Source: Alphaproteobacteria bacterium
Lineage (GTDB): Bacteria; Pseudomonadota; Alphaproteobacteria; Caulobacterales; Caulobacteraceae
Direction of reading: 5' to 3'
Length of the DNA: 55,756 nucleotides
Assembly (NCBI GenBank): GCA_025359785.1
Contig: JANYET010000059.1
Coordinates: forward strand, 1 to 55,756
This document shows positions 16,877-25,255 of this stretch, one piece after another. Under the pieces are notes generated by a model. It saw only the letters and a list, made by a program, of their open reading frames with translations, had not been told where the DNA came from and ran no database searches. The position numbers and the translations under genes are program-made. Each line of letters starts with the position of its first letter. The stretch's first letter is position 1.

Positions 16877-18451
16877 TCAGCGCGTGCCGGGCCCCGCCGG
16901 CTTGTAGAACGCCGGAGGAAAGGGTCCCTGGGCGGCGCCGGCTCTGCGCCTGAGCATGGCGCGCAGTCCGGCGTCGCGGGACACCGGTATCTCCATGCCG
17001 CCGGTGGCCTGCAGCATGTCGAACAGCCGGCCATTCAGCTGGCGCACGATCGCCTCGTGGCCGGGGCTGAAGATCAGATTGCTGGCCTCCAGCGGGTCCG
17101 CGCTCAGGTCGTACAGTTCATCGATGTCCCAGAGGCCATGGTAGCGGATGTACTTATATTGCCCCTCGCGGATCGCGTGGACCGTCGGCGTCTGCGGGAA
17201 ATTCCGCTCCCAGTAATATTCGTAGAGCAGCGCGTCGCGCCACGGGACTGCCTTTCCCTGCGCCAGCGGCAGGGCATCCGCGCCGGCCATCCCCGGGGGC
17301 GCAACAAGGCCCGCCACGGCCAGCAGGGTCGGCGCCACGTCGATGTTGGCGACCACCTTGTCCACCGTGCCGGGCTTGAACAGCTCCGGGCACCTGGCGA
17401 GCATCGGGATGCGGATCGACTCTTCATAGGCCGTGCGCTTGTCGATCAGGCCGTGCTCGCCGAACGCGAAGCCGTTGTCGCCCATGTAGAGGATCAGCGA
17501 GGAGTCCAGCTGGCCGCGCGTCTCCAGATGCGCCATCACCCGCCCCGCGCTCTCGTCGACGGCCAGCAGGGTCTCGCAATAGCGGCGGTAGTATTCGGCG
17601 ATGTCCAGGTCCGAGTGGTAGGGGAAATCCACCCCGTGCCAGCTGTTGCGCTGGTTCTGCACCCACATCGGCCGCGTGGCCGGATCGGCCGGCGGCGCCA
17701 TGGTCGCGGGATACCGGAACGGCGCGCCGGCATAGCGTCCCTTGTGCCGCGCCGCCGGGATGAAGTCGGAGTGAACCGCCTTGTGGCTGAGGAACAGGAA
17801 GATCGGCCGGTCGCCCTTGCGCCCTTCCAGCCATTTCAGGGCGTAGTCGGTCAGTTCGTCGGTGATGTAGCCCGCCTGGGGCACGCGCCGGCCGTCGATG
17901 TTCAACCCGTTCGGCGAAGGCAGGTAGGTTCCCTGGCCCTTGAAGCTGATCCAATGGTCGAACCCCGGCTGCGGATCGTCGCCCTCGGGGCCCATGTGCC
18001 ACTTGCCGATGAAGGCGGTCTCATAGCCGGCCCGCTGCAGATACTCCGGGAAGAAGGTCAGAGCCGGATCGATCGCGTGGTTGTTGTCCACCACCCGGTG
18101 CTGATGGGCATAGAGGCCGGTGAAGATCGAGGCCCGGGACGGCGAACACAGAGCCGTCGTCACCATGGCGTTCTTGAAATGCACGCCCTCGGCCGCGATC
18201 CGGTCCAGGTTTGGCGTCTCAAGGAAGCTCTGGCTCTTCATGAACCCCAGGGCATCGTAGCGGTGGTCGTCGGTGAGGATGACCACGATGTTGCGCGGCT
18301 TCACGCCCGGCCGCCTCGCCAGCGGCGCCACACGCCGGCGCACGGACGGCGCGGCCGCCGCCGCCGCATCCCACGAATAGAGGCCCATCGGCCCGCCCAG
18401 CCCGAGCGCGCACAGCAGCACCCTGCGGGTCGCGGAGACGTCGTCGGTCAT
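16877..18451 (-). CDS. Secreted sulfatase (arylsulfatase/glucosamine-6-sulfatase type)
   Basis: 524 residues from ATG 18451. A twin-arginine-like signal (TRRVLLCALGLGGPMG) is followed by the sulfatase fold: metal-binding DDHRYD, and the C-x-P-S-R formylglycine motif in ALCSPSRASIFTGLY, in which the Cys becomes catalytic formylglycine. Later come GKWHMG and DNGFAFGEHGL. It should hydrolyse sulfate esters of sugars or aryl compounds in the periplasm. No formylglycine-generating enzyme is in the window. The upstream frame to 18523 was rejected because it lacks a signal-like start. Confidence 0.92.
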   Translation of the reverse strand: MTDDVSATRRVLLCALGLGGPMGLYSWDAAAAAAPSVRRRVAPLARRPGVKPRNIVVILTDDHRYDALGFMKSQSFLETPNLDRIAAEGVHFKNAMVTTALCSPSRASIFTGLYAHQHRVVDNNHAIDPALTFFPEYLQRAGYETAFIGKWHMGPEGDDPQPGFDHWISFKGQGTYLPSPNGLNIDGRRVPQAGYITDELTDYALKWLEGRKGDRPIFLFLSHKAVHSDFIPAARHKGRYAGAPFRYPATMAPPADPATRPMWVQNQRNSWHGVDFPYHSDLDIAEYYRRYCETLLAVDESAGRVMAHLETRGQLDSSLILYMGDNGFAFGEHGLIDKRTAYEESIRIPMLARCPELFKPGTVDKVVANIDVAPTLLAVAGLVAPPGMAGADALPLAQGKAVPWRDALLYEYYWERNFPQTPTVHAIREGQYKYIRYHGLWDIDELYDLSADPLEASNLIFSPGHEAIVRQLNGRLFDMLQATGGMEIPVSRDAGLRAMLRRRAGAAQGPFPPAFYKPAGPGTR

Positions 18452-18871
18452 GCCTTTGCCGTCCAATCCTGGCCGGGGCGGCGCCGCGTCCTGCGCAACG
18501 GCATCACCGGCCCCCAACGCCACCCGAGAGGATGGACGCCGGGGGCAGGCCGGTCAAACCATCGGTCTTCAAGCGTGGGCTTTGAGGGCGCCCGTCATGC
18601 GTCTGAGCCGCCTCTCAGGCCCTGTCCGGATGAAAGGCCTTCAAAGCTGCGGCATCTGGGTTTCCAGAATGGCGTCGATCTTGGCCACCGTATCTGAGGA
18701 AAAAAGCGCCGCCCTTCGGCCCGCCACTGGCGGTAGCCCGGGCGGCTCATGACCCCATTCCAGTGTCATCGCCGCTCCCCCTCAATCGGCTAGGAGCGTG
18801 GCGCGGATTACCGGCCCATGACACGTGCGGGGCCGTCGCCTCCGGCGGCCGCCGCATTTGCCGCGCGCCGC
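18452..18871. other. Intergenic region upstream of the sulfatase
   Basis: 420 bp between two minus-strand genes. The only coding candidate is a 42-codon minus-strand ORF (18641-18769). The rest should hold the sulfatase promoter, but no clear -35/-10 pair was recognised. Confidence 0.5.
18641..18769 (-). CDS. Candidate 42-residue small protein
   Basis: An ATG at 18769 is preceded, 5 nt away, by a strong ribosome-binding site (GAGGGGGAG). The product starts MTLEWGHEPPG and ends in an amphipathic helix-like segment (SDTVAKIDAILETQMPQL). I recognise no family. It lies between the PEP-CTERM gene and the sulfatase on the same strand. The main support is the ribosome-binding site and the helical C-terminus. 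Confidence 0.35.
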   Translation of the reverse strand: MTLEWGHEPPGLPPVAGRRAALFSSDTVAKIDAILETQMPQL

Positions 18872-19453
18872 CTACCCCGCCAGCGACATCTTGGTGTGCG
18901 ACCGGCGCGACCAGCGCAGCCGGGCGCCCAGCCCGCCGAAGCCGATCAGCATCAGCGCCCAGGCCGCGGGCTCGGGAACACCGGGGCCGCCTCGGGCGTC
19001 GGTGTAGGTCAGCGCCAGGCTGTTGGCCCGCCAGACATTGTTGGTCGGCAAGGCGTTCTGGAAAAAGATCAGGGTCGGCGCCGCGCTCGTCGCGTCGTGG
19101 ATGAAGGCGCAGAACTTGCCCGCCGTGGAGCTACAGGTGGCCGGCCCGCTCAAGTCGGTGGCCAGGGCCAGCCCGTCAGTGGCGGTGAAATACTGGAACT
19201 CCGCGCCATAGGGCAGGGTGAAGCTGTTGACGGTCAAACCCGTGGTCGTCGTGCCGATGTCGGCGCCGTTGTCGAACATCAGCGTGAAATTCATCGAGAC
19301 CGGATCTTGCGGCGAGGTCGGGTCGGACCCGAACACCTGCTCGAAACGCGACGCCTGCAGATCGAACGTCCGATTGATCACCGCCGCCTGCGCTGCGACA
19401 CCCAGTCCCCACGCCGCGATGCCCAACGCCGCGGCCATCCACTTACTGTTCAT
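18872..19453 (-). CDS. PEPxxWA-CTERM sorting domain protein
   Basis: 193 residues from ATG 19453. A signal peptide (to about AAQAA, residue 23) is followed by a beta-rich, Thr/Ser-rich domain of unknown function, with two cysteines (ATCSSTAGKFCAF) that could form a disulfide. The C-terminus has VPEPAAWALMLIGFGG and an Arg-rich tail, the PEPxxWA-CTERM sorting signal. It is the second such protein in the window, 10 kb from the lectin-like one. The middle domain is not recognised. Confidence 0.85.
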   Translation of the reverse strand: MNSKWMAAALGIAAWGLGVAAQAAVINRTFDLQASRFEQVFGSDPTSPQDPVSMNFTLMFDNGADIGTTTTGLTVNSFTLPYGAEFQYFTATDGLALATDLSGPATCSSTAGKFCAFIHDATSAAPTLIFFQNALPTNNVWRANSLALTYTDARGGPGVPEPAAWALMLIGFGGLGARLRWSRRSHTKMSLAG

Positions 19454-19823
19454 CGAAATCGACCCCACGCCTGCAAAGCCGCTGACCAACACGGTCAAGC
19501 GGCGCCGCGACACTTTGCGGCCCGGTCAAGCTAGGCGCGGCGTGTCGGTGCGCGCAGTGGTTATGGCGTGCATCCTGGTGCTCGGCGCTGCACGCCACAG
19601 CCGGGACGTTCGGTCCGCGACGAGACGCCACCGCTCGCCGCCTTATCCCAGACGCCACCGCGCCGGCTCTTGGGTTCGGAGCCCCGGTCTGTTAGAGCCT
19701 CGCTCATGATTTCGGTTCGGACGAGCTTGCGAATTATCCGCCCGGCGTGACGCCGGACGGGACCGTCCGCGCGCGCCGGGTTTTGCCCCGCACCTCGAAA
19801 CCCCGAGCCTATTGGACACAGTG
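19454..19823. other. Divergent intergenic region between PEP-CTERM gene and ileS
   Basis: 370 bp with no convincing ORF. Two short hairpins lie side by side at 19742-19756 (CCGGCG/CGCCGG) and just after it (GGACGG/CCGTCC), about 60-80 nt upstream of ileS in its leader. Promoters for both divergent genes must lie here but were not resolved. Confidence 0.5.
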
Positions 19824-22745
19824 ATGGCCGACGACGCCGCGACCCCTTCGCGCGATTACCGCGAAACCGTTTTCCTTCCCGACACGCCCTTCCCCATGCG
19901 CGCCGGTCTGCCGCAGAAGGAACCGGTGATCCTGGCCCGGTGGGCCGACGCCGATCTCTACAACGCCCTGCGCAAGGCCCGGCAGCATGCCGGCGCGCGC
20001 CTGTTCGTGCTGCACGACGGGCCGCCCTACGCCAATGGCGCGATCCACATCGGGCACGCGCTGCAAAAGACGCTGAAGGACTTCGTGGTCCGCTCGCGGT
20101 TCCTGCTCGGCTACGACGTCGATTACGTGCCCGGCTGGGACTGCCACGGCCTGCCGATCGAGTGGAAGATCGAGGAGGAGCTGCGCGGTCAGGGCCGGCG
20201 CAAGGACGAGGTCTCCAAGGCCGAGTTCCGCACCCGCTGCCGCGAGTATGCCGAGAAATGGATCGGCGTGCAGATGGCCGGGTTCAAGCGCCTGGGCGTG
20301 ATCGGCGACTGGGAGCACCGCTACGCGACCATGGACTATTCGAGCGAGGCCGCCATCGTGGCCGAGTTCCACAAGTTCGTGGCCTCGGGCCAGCTTTACC
20401 GCGGCTCCAAGCCCGTCATGTGGAGCCCGGTGGAGCGCACCGCGCTGGCCGACGCCGAGGTCGAGTACCACGACCACTCGAGCCCGACGATCTGGGTCAA
20501 ATTCCCGGTGGTCGAGGGGGCCGACGCGACGCGCGGCGCCAGCGTCGTCATCTGGACCACCACCCCCTGGACCATCCCCGCCAACCGCGCGGTCAGCTAC
20601 AATCCCGACATCGCCTACGGTCTCTATGTGGTGGACGCCCTGGAAGAGGGGCTGGAATTCGCCCCCTGGGCCGCGCCCGGCGACCATCTGATCCTGGCCG
20701 ACAAGCTGGCGGCCGAGGTGATGGCCTCCGCCAAGGTCGCCAAGTTCCACCGCACTGAAGACGTCGACGGCGAAGGCATGGTGCTGGCCCACCCTCTGGC
20801 GCAGCTGGACGCCGGCTACGGCTTCCCCGTGCCGATGCTGTCCGGCGACCACGTGACCGATGACGCGGGCACCGGCTTTGTCCACACCGCGCCCGGCCAC
20901 GGCGCCGACGACTACATGGTCTGGATCGCCCACGGCCACCGCGAGATCCCCGAGACCGTCGATCCCGACGGCGCCTACTACGAGGCCGTGCCGCTGTTCG
21001 GCGGGCTGAAGGTGCTGGAGACCGAAGGCAAGAAGTCCGGCAAGTTCGGGCCGGCCAACGCAGCGGTCATGGACCGGCTGATCGAGGCCGGAAACCTGCT
21101 GGCGCGCGGCCGGGTGGAGCATTCCTATCCGCACAGCTGGCGCTCCGGCGCGCCGGTGATCTTCCGCAACACGCCCCAGTGGTTCATCCGCATGGATACG
21201 CCGCTGGAGGACGCCGCCCACAATGGCCGCACCCTGCGCGAGACCGCTCTGGAAGCCATCGAGGCCACCGCCTTCTATCCGGAGGCCGGCCGCAACCGCA
21301 TCCGCGCCATGGTCGAGAGCCGCCCCGACTGGCTGATCAGCCGCCAGCGCGCGTGGGGCGCGCCGCTAGCCATGTTCGTCGACAAGGAAACCGGCCAGCC
21401 GCTGCACGATCCGGCGGTCGATGCCCGCATCGTCGACCTGATCCGCGCCGAGGGCGCCGACGCCTGGTTCACGCGGCCGATGTCCGACTTCCTGGGCCAG
21501 CACGACCCCGAGCGCTTCGAGAAGGTCGAGGACATCCTCGACGTCTGGTTCGACTCTGGATCGACCCACGCCTTCACCCTGGAGAACCGGGCCCACACTC
21601 GCTGGCCTGCCGATCTCTATCTGGAAGGCTCCGACCAGCATCGGGGCTGGTTCCAGTCGTCGCTGCTGGAGAGCTCCGGCACGCGCGCGCGCGCACCCTA
21701 CGACGCGATCCTCACCCACGGCTTCACCATGGACGAGGCCGGCGAGAAGATGTCGAAGTCCAAGGGAAACACGGTTGATCCGGAGGTCGTGATCCGCGAA
21801 AGCGGCGCCGAGATCATCCGGCTGTGGGCGGCGATGATCGACTACGCCGACGACAGCCGGATCGGCAAGACGGTGCTGCAGACCACGTCGGACGCCTATC
21901 GAAAGCTGCGCAACACCATCCGCTACATGCTGGGCGCGCTCGCCGACTATTCACCGGACGAGGCGGTTGAGCTCGACGAGATGCCGCCGCTGGAGCGCTT
22001 CATCCTGCACCGGCTCTGGGAACTCGATGGCCAGGTCCGGGTCGCGTATCAGGGCTACCTGTTCCAGGACGTGATCCGACCCGTCACCGAATTCTGCCAG
22101 AACGAGCTGTCGGCGCTGTTCTTCGACGTGCGCAGAGACGTCCTTTACTGCGATCAGCCGGACAGCGTGCGCCGCCGCGCCGCGCGCACGGCGATGCAGG
22201 CGGTGTTCGAGCGCCTGACCGCCTGGCTCTCGCCCCTGATCCCGTTCACCACCGAAGAGGCCTGGCTGACGCGCTATCCGGACGCCGGGTCCAACTGCCT
22301 GCGGACCATTCCCGACACGCCGGCCGCGTGGCGCAACGACGCCGAGGCCGCCCGCTGGGCCAAGGTGCAGGCCGTGACGTCGGTCGTGACCGGGGCCCTG
22401 GAAGTGGAACGCCGCGAAAAGCGCCTGGGCGCGGCGCTGGAGGCCGCTCCGGTCGCCTACATCGCCGACTCCGACCTGATGAGCGCCTTCGACGGTCTCG
22501 ATGCGGCCGAAGTGTTCCGCACCAGCCAGGCGACCCTGATCGCCGCCGACGGGCCGGCGGACGCCTTCCGTCTGACCGACGTTTCCGGCGTCGCCGTCGA
22601 ACCGAAGCGCGCCGAGGGCCGGAAATGCGCCCGCTCCTGGCGCATCCTGCCGGAGGTGGGCTCCGACTCGCGCTATCCCGATCTCTCCCTGCGCGACGCC
22701 GACGCCGTGGCCGCCTGGGACGCCGCGCACGGCAGGGACCGCTGA
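19824..22745 (+). CDS. ileS: Isoleucyl-tRNA synthetase
   Basis: 973 residues from ATG 19824 (an in-frame TTG at 19812 is less likely). Class I motifs are present: HIGH in AIHIGHALQKT near residue 73 and KMSKS in GEKMSKSKGNT near residue 643. The CP1 editing domain has VIWTTTPWTIPANRA and the TGFVHTAPGHG-type motif. It charges tRNA-Ile and edits valine. The C-terminus lacks a clear Cys4 zinc site. The stop overlaps the lspA start (TGATG), the classic ileS-lspA pair. Confidence 0.97.
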   Translation: MADDAATPSRDYRETVFLPDTPFPMRAGLPQKEPVILARWADADLYNALRKARQHAGARLFVLHDGPPYANGAIHIGHALQKTLKDFVVRSRFLLGYDVDYVPGWDCHGLPIEWKIEEELRGQGRRKDEVSKAEFRTRCREYAEKWIGVQMAGFKRLGVIGDWEHRYATMDYSSEAAIVAEFHKFVASGQLYRGSKPVMWSPVERTALADAEVEYHDHSSPTIWVKFPVVEGADATRGASVVIWTTTPWTIPANRAVSYNPDIAYGLYVVDALEEGLEFAPWAAPGDHLILADKLAAEVMASAKVAKFHRTEDVDGEGMVLAHPLAQLDAGYGFPVPMLSGDHVTDDAGTGFVHTAPGHGADDYMVWIAHGHREIPETVDPDGAYYEAVPLFGGLKVLETEGKKSGKFGPANAAVMDRLIEAGNLLARGRVEHSYPHSWRSGAPVIFRNTPQWFIRMDTPLEDAAHNGRTLRETALEAIEATAFYPEAGRNRIRAMVESRPDWLISRQRAWGAPLAMFVDKETGQPLHDPAVDARIVDLIRAEGADAWFTRPMSDFLGQHDPERFEKVEDILDVWFDSGSTHAFTLENRAHTRWPADLYLEGSDQHRGWFQSSLLESSGTRARAPYDAILTHGFTMDEAGEKMSKSKGNTVDPEVVIRESGAEIIRLWAAMIDYADDSRIGKTVLQTTSDAYRKLRNTIRYMLGALADYSPDEAVELDEMPPLERFILHRLWELDGQVRVAYQGYLFQDVIRPVTEFCQNELSALFFDVRRDVLYCDQPDSVRRRAARTAMQAVFERLTAWLSPLIPFTTEEAWLTRYPDAGSNCLRTIPDTPAAWRNDAEAARWAKVQAVTSVVTGALEVERREKRLGAALEAAPVAYIADSDLMSAFDGLDAAEVFRTSQATLIAADGPADAFRLTDVSGVAVEPKRAEGRKCARSWRILPEVGSDSRYPDLSLRDADAVAAWDAAHGRDR

Positions 22746-23284
22746 TGACCGCGATCACCAAACTCGGCCGCCTCGCGCTGATCCTGGCGCTGCTGGTGGT
22801 CGTCGCCGATCAGGCGGTGAAATACTGGGTGCTCGACGTGCTGCGCCTGAGCGAGGGCGAGTCGATCAAGCTGCTGGGCCCGCTGCACCTGACCGGCGTC
22901 TGGAACCCGGGCGTCAGCTTCGGCTTCCTGCAGGCCCAGCACGACCTGGTCCGCTGGCTGCTGGCTGCCTTCTCGATCGTCGTGGCCGGTGTCCTGGCGG
23001 TTTGGGTTCGCACCACTCAGCGGCCGTTGTTCGCAGCGGCCGTGGGCCTGGTGATCGGCGGCGCCATCGGCAATGTCGTCGACCGCATCCGCTTCGGCGC
23101 GGTCGAGGATTTCGTCGACCTGTCGCGGGCCTACTTCCCCTGGGTGTTCAACGTCGCCGACTCGGCGATCAGCGTCGGCATCTGTCTGTTGCTGCTCGAC
23201 ATGCTGCGCCAGGATGGCCGGGAACGCGCCGCCAAGGCGGCTGCCGAAGCATCGCCGCAAGCCCCTCGGGGGGATGCGTCCTGA
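22745..23284 (+). CDS. lspA: Lipoprotein signal peptidase II
   Basis: 179 residues with four membrane helices. The two catalytic aspartates are in GNVVDRIRFGAVEDF and FNVADSAISVG. It cleaves prolipoprotein signal peptides before the lipid-modified Cys in the inner membrane. The ATG overlaps the ileS stop by one nt. The following gene encodes a lipoprotein that would be one of its substrates. Confidence 0.96.
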   Translation: MTAITKLGRLALILALLVVVADQAVKYWVLDVLRLSEGESIKLLGPLHLTGVWNPGVSFGFLQAQHDLVRWLLAAFSIVVAGVLAVWVRTTQRPLFAAAVGLVIGGAIGNVVDRIRFGAVEDFVDLSRAYFPWVFNVADSAISVGICLLLLDMLRQDGRERAAKAAAEASPQAPRGDAS

Positions 23285-23364
23285 TGCGCCGTTGGCGCGG
23301 CGCTCGCTTTACGCTATCCACGTGTCCTTCGCGGCCGGGGGCGGTCCTAGGAGTACCAAAGTCC

Positions 23365-23922
23365 ATGAGCGTCAACCGTGTGATCGTCGCCACCGCCCTG
23401 ATCGCGGCGACAGGTCTCGCCGGCTGTGTGTCGACGCGCAATGCGCTCGGCCTGACCAAGGTGACCCCTGACGAATTCCGCGTGGTGACCAAGGCCCCGC
23501 TGGTGGTGCCCCCGGATTTCGCCCTGCGCCCGCCGGCGCCCGGCAAGCCGCGTCCGCAGGAGTTGCAGCCGGAGAGCGCCGCGCGCACCGCCCTGCTCGG
23601 CAACCGCGAGGGCGAGGCGCGCTCGGACGGCGAAAAGATGCTGGTCGCCAAGGCCGGCGCCGACAAGGCCGACCCGTTGATCCGCTATGTGGTCGACGAC
23701 GAGTTCGGTGACGTGGCGCACAAGGAAAAGAGCTTCGCCGACAAGGTGATGTTCTGGCGCGCCGACAAGGGCGCGGCGACGACGGCCGCGGCCACCGGTT
23801 CGGACAGTTCGGCGCCGATCGACGCCGCGGCCGAAGCCGACCGCATCGCCAAGCTGACCGGCGGCAAGACCGTGATCATCGCCCGCGAAGGCGAAAAGAA
23901 GCTGAAGCTGCCGGGCCTGTAA
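23365..23922 (+). CDS. DUF3035 family lipoprotein
   Basis: 185 residues from ATG 23365, with AGGAG 11 nt upstream. The signal peptide ends in a lipobox LAGC (Cys at about 21). The mature part has the DUF3035 pattern: a short conserved segment VTPDEFRVVTKAPLVVPPDF, then PRPQEL, and an acidic/Ala-rich tail. The family is restricted to alphaproteobacteria and usually follows lspA, as here. A role at the outer membrane is assumed from the lipobox; the exact function is unknown. Confidence 0.85.
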   Translation: MSVNRVIVATALIAATGLAGCVSTRNALGLTKVTPDEFRVVTKAPLVVPPDFALRPPAPGKPRPQELQPESAARTALLGNREGEARSDGEKMLVAKAGADKADPLIRYVVDDEFGDVAHKEKSFADKVMFWRADKGAATTAAATGSDSSAPIDAAAEADRIAKLTGGKTVIIAREGEKKLKLPGL

Positions 23923-23930
23923 AAAATCAT

Positions 23931-24070
23931 CTCTCCTCTTTAGGGGAGGGACAGGCCGCGCGGCGGCCAGGGTGGGTAACCGGCGCTCAAGCTCCGATCT
24001 CGGAGGCTTGGCCCATGGCCCCCACCCGTCCGAGGCTTAGCCTCGTCCACCCTCCCCTAAAGAGGAGGGA
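23931..24070. repeat. REPIN-like inverted pair of ~50-nt hairpin repeats
   Basis: A left unit (23931-23976) and an inverted right unit (24019-24070) are separated by 42 bp. Each contains CTCCTCTTTAGGGGAGGG, an inner hairpin and GGGTGGG. The inner hairpin differs: GGCCGC/GCGGCC on the left, CGAGGC/GCCTCG on the right, each self-complementary. Two further copies flank the DUF559 gene at 42312-42849. The right unit supplies the last codons and stop of the XRE gene. Confidence 0.9.
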
Positions 24071-24278
24071 CGGAATTCCACTGAAACACCTGATCCAGCC
24101 CCACGCCGAACACGTGGGCGATGCGGAAGGCCGCCTCCAGCGACGGCGAGTACTTGCCCGCCTCGATGGCCGCCACGGTCTGGCGGGTCATGCCGATCTT
24201 CTCGGCCAGGTCCGACTGGGTCATCTCGCCATGCTCGAAGCGCAGCCGGCGGATCTGGTTGGCGATCGGCAACGTCAC
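24057..24278 (-). CDS. Small XRE/Cro-type transcriptional regulator
   Basis: 73 residues, almost all a helix-turn-helix: MTQSDLAEKIGMTRQTVAAIEAG carries both HTH helices (split here as MTQSDLAEKIG and MTRQTVAAIEAG). It starts one nt after the stop of the membrane gene, so the two are an operon. Its final residues VPPL and TAG stop are encoded by the REPIN-like repeat, which suggests the repeat inserted at its 3' end. It probably represses its own operon; a candidate operator lies at 24725-24746. Confidence 0.85.
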   Translation of the reverse strand: MTLPIANQIRRLRFEHGEMTQSDLAEKIGMTRQTVAAIEAGKYSPSLEAAFRIAHVFGVGLDQVFQWNSVPPL

Positions 24279-24279
24279 C

Positions 24280-24690
24280 TCAGGCGCCGCGCCGGAACAT
24301 GACGATCTGGGCCACGGCCACGACCAGGCTGGCGATGACCACGCCCAGCAGCGCGAAATTCGCCATGTCGATCGCCGAGTGCGGGAAGTGCACCGGCACG
24401 AACAGCGCCAGCACCAGGGCCATCAGCACATAGTAGCCCAGGGTGTGGGCGCGCCACTGGATCAAGGTCTCGCGCTCGTCGCGCGGCGCCCGGCCGTCCT
24501 TCGGCGTGGTCGCCGCCGCCACCATGTGCAGGCCAAGCTGCAGGACCCCCAGCGCCGACCCGCAGATCAGCAGCAGGAACAGGCTGTGAAAGCCCCGGAC
24601 GTGGCCGACCGCCAGGGCGGCGAAATAGGCGCCGAAACAGACCAGCACGCTGACCAGCGTGATCCAGGCGGACTTCTCGCGGAACGACAT
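24280..24690 (-). CDS. Four-helix membrane protein co-transcribed with XRE regulator
   Basis: 136 residues with four predicted membrane helices (about 9-28, 35-58, 84-103 and 111-131) and a charged loop with GRAPRDERETLIQ between the second and third. Short XRE regulators are often paired with such small membrane proteins, but the function is unknown. The stop is separated by 1 bp from the XRE start. I do not assign a family. Confidence 0.75.
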   Translation of the reverse strand: MSFREKSAWITLVSVLVCFGAYFAALAVGHVRGFHSLFLLLICGSALGVLQLGLHMVAAATTPKDGRAPRDERETLIQWRAHTLGYYVLMALVLALFVPVHFPHSAIDMANFALLGVVIASLVVAVAQIVMFRRGA

Positions 24691-24724
24691 TGGCGGCGGC
24701 CTCGATGAAATAGACGCTCGACTA

Positions 24725-24746
24725 GATGTATAATATCTTTTACATC
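24725..24746 (-). promoter_or_regulatory. Candidate operator/promoter of the membrane protein-XRE operon
   Basis: An AT-rich island stands out in this GC-rich window. Inverted half sites GATGTA (24725-24730) and TACATC (24741-24746) are 10 bp apart and surround a TATAAT-like core on either strand. It lies 35-56 nt upstream of the membrane protein start, where an autoregulatory XRE repressor would bind over the -10 box. Confidence 0.5.
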
Positions 24747-24844
24747 ATGTCAGACTTTCTTGTCATGACCTACCAGCCCCACGGCGCGGCGACAACCGTT
24801 TCGCGGTCCGTAGGCCGATGCCCTCAGCCCGGAGCCTGACCCCG

Positions 24845-25252
24845 ATGATCCGCCTTGTGCCCATTCTCGCCGCCGCCGCGAGCCTCGCCCTCGCCGCCCT
24901 CGCCGCCCCGGCGTTCGCCCAGCATCCGGCGCCCTCCGCGCCGCACGAGACCACCCACAACATGCAAGGCGCCACGGAGCAGGCGTGGATCAACGACCCG
25001 CACATGCATGCTTTCTACGAGGCCACCAAGGTCGCCTTCGCGGGCGGCCCGGCCAAGGTCGACGTGGCCGGCTACGAGCAGAGGTCCTTCGCCATCTTCC
25101 GCGACTTCGCACCGGCCATGCACATGACGCCCGAGGGGATGGTCGATCATCTGAAACTGATCCCGCGGCAAGTCGTCCAGATCGTGAAGGAGGATCCCCA
25201 CGTCCTCGACAACTACGGAAACTTCGTCGCCGCGACCTTCGGCCCGCAATAG
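24845..25252 (+). CDS. Secreted protein of unknown function
   Basis: 135 residues from ATG 24845 (an in-frame ATG at 24818 is possible). A signal peptide ends AAPAFA before QHPAP. The mature part is His/Met-rich at its start (HETTHNMQ, DPHMHAFYE) with a helical C-terminal half. The His/Met clusters might bind metal, but I do not recognise the family. It stands alone between the divergent membrane-XRE operon and the convergent TraB-like gene, whose stop lies 3 bp away. Confidence 0.7.
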   Translation: MIRLVPILAAAASLALAALAAPAFAQHPAPSAPHETTHNMQGATEQAWINDPHMHAFYEATKVAFAGGPAKVDVAGYEQRSFAIFRDFAPAMHMTPEGMVDHLKLIPRQVVQIVKEDPHVLDNYGNFVAATFGPQ

Positions 25253-25255
25253 GGG

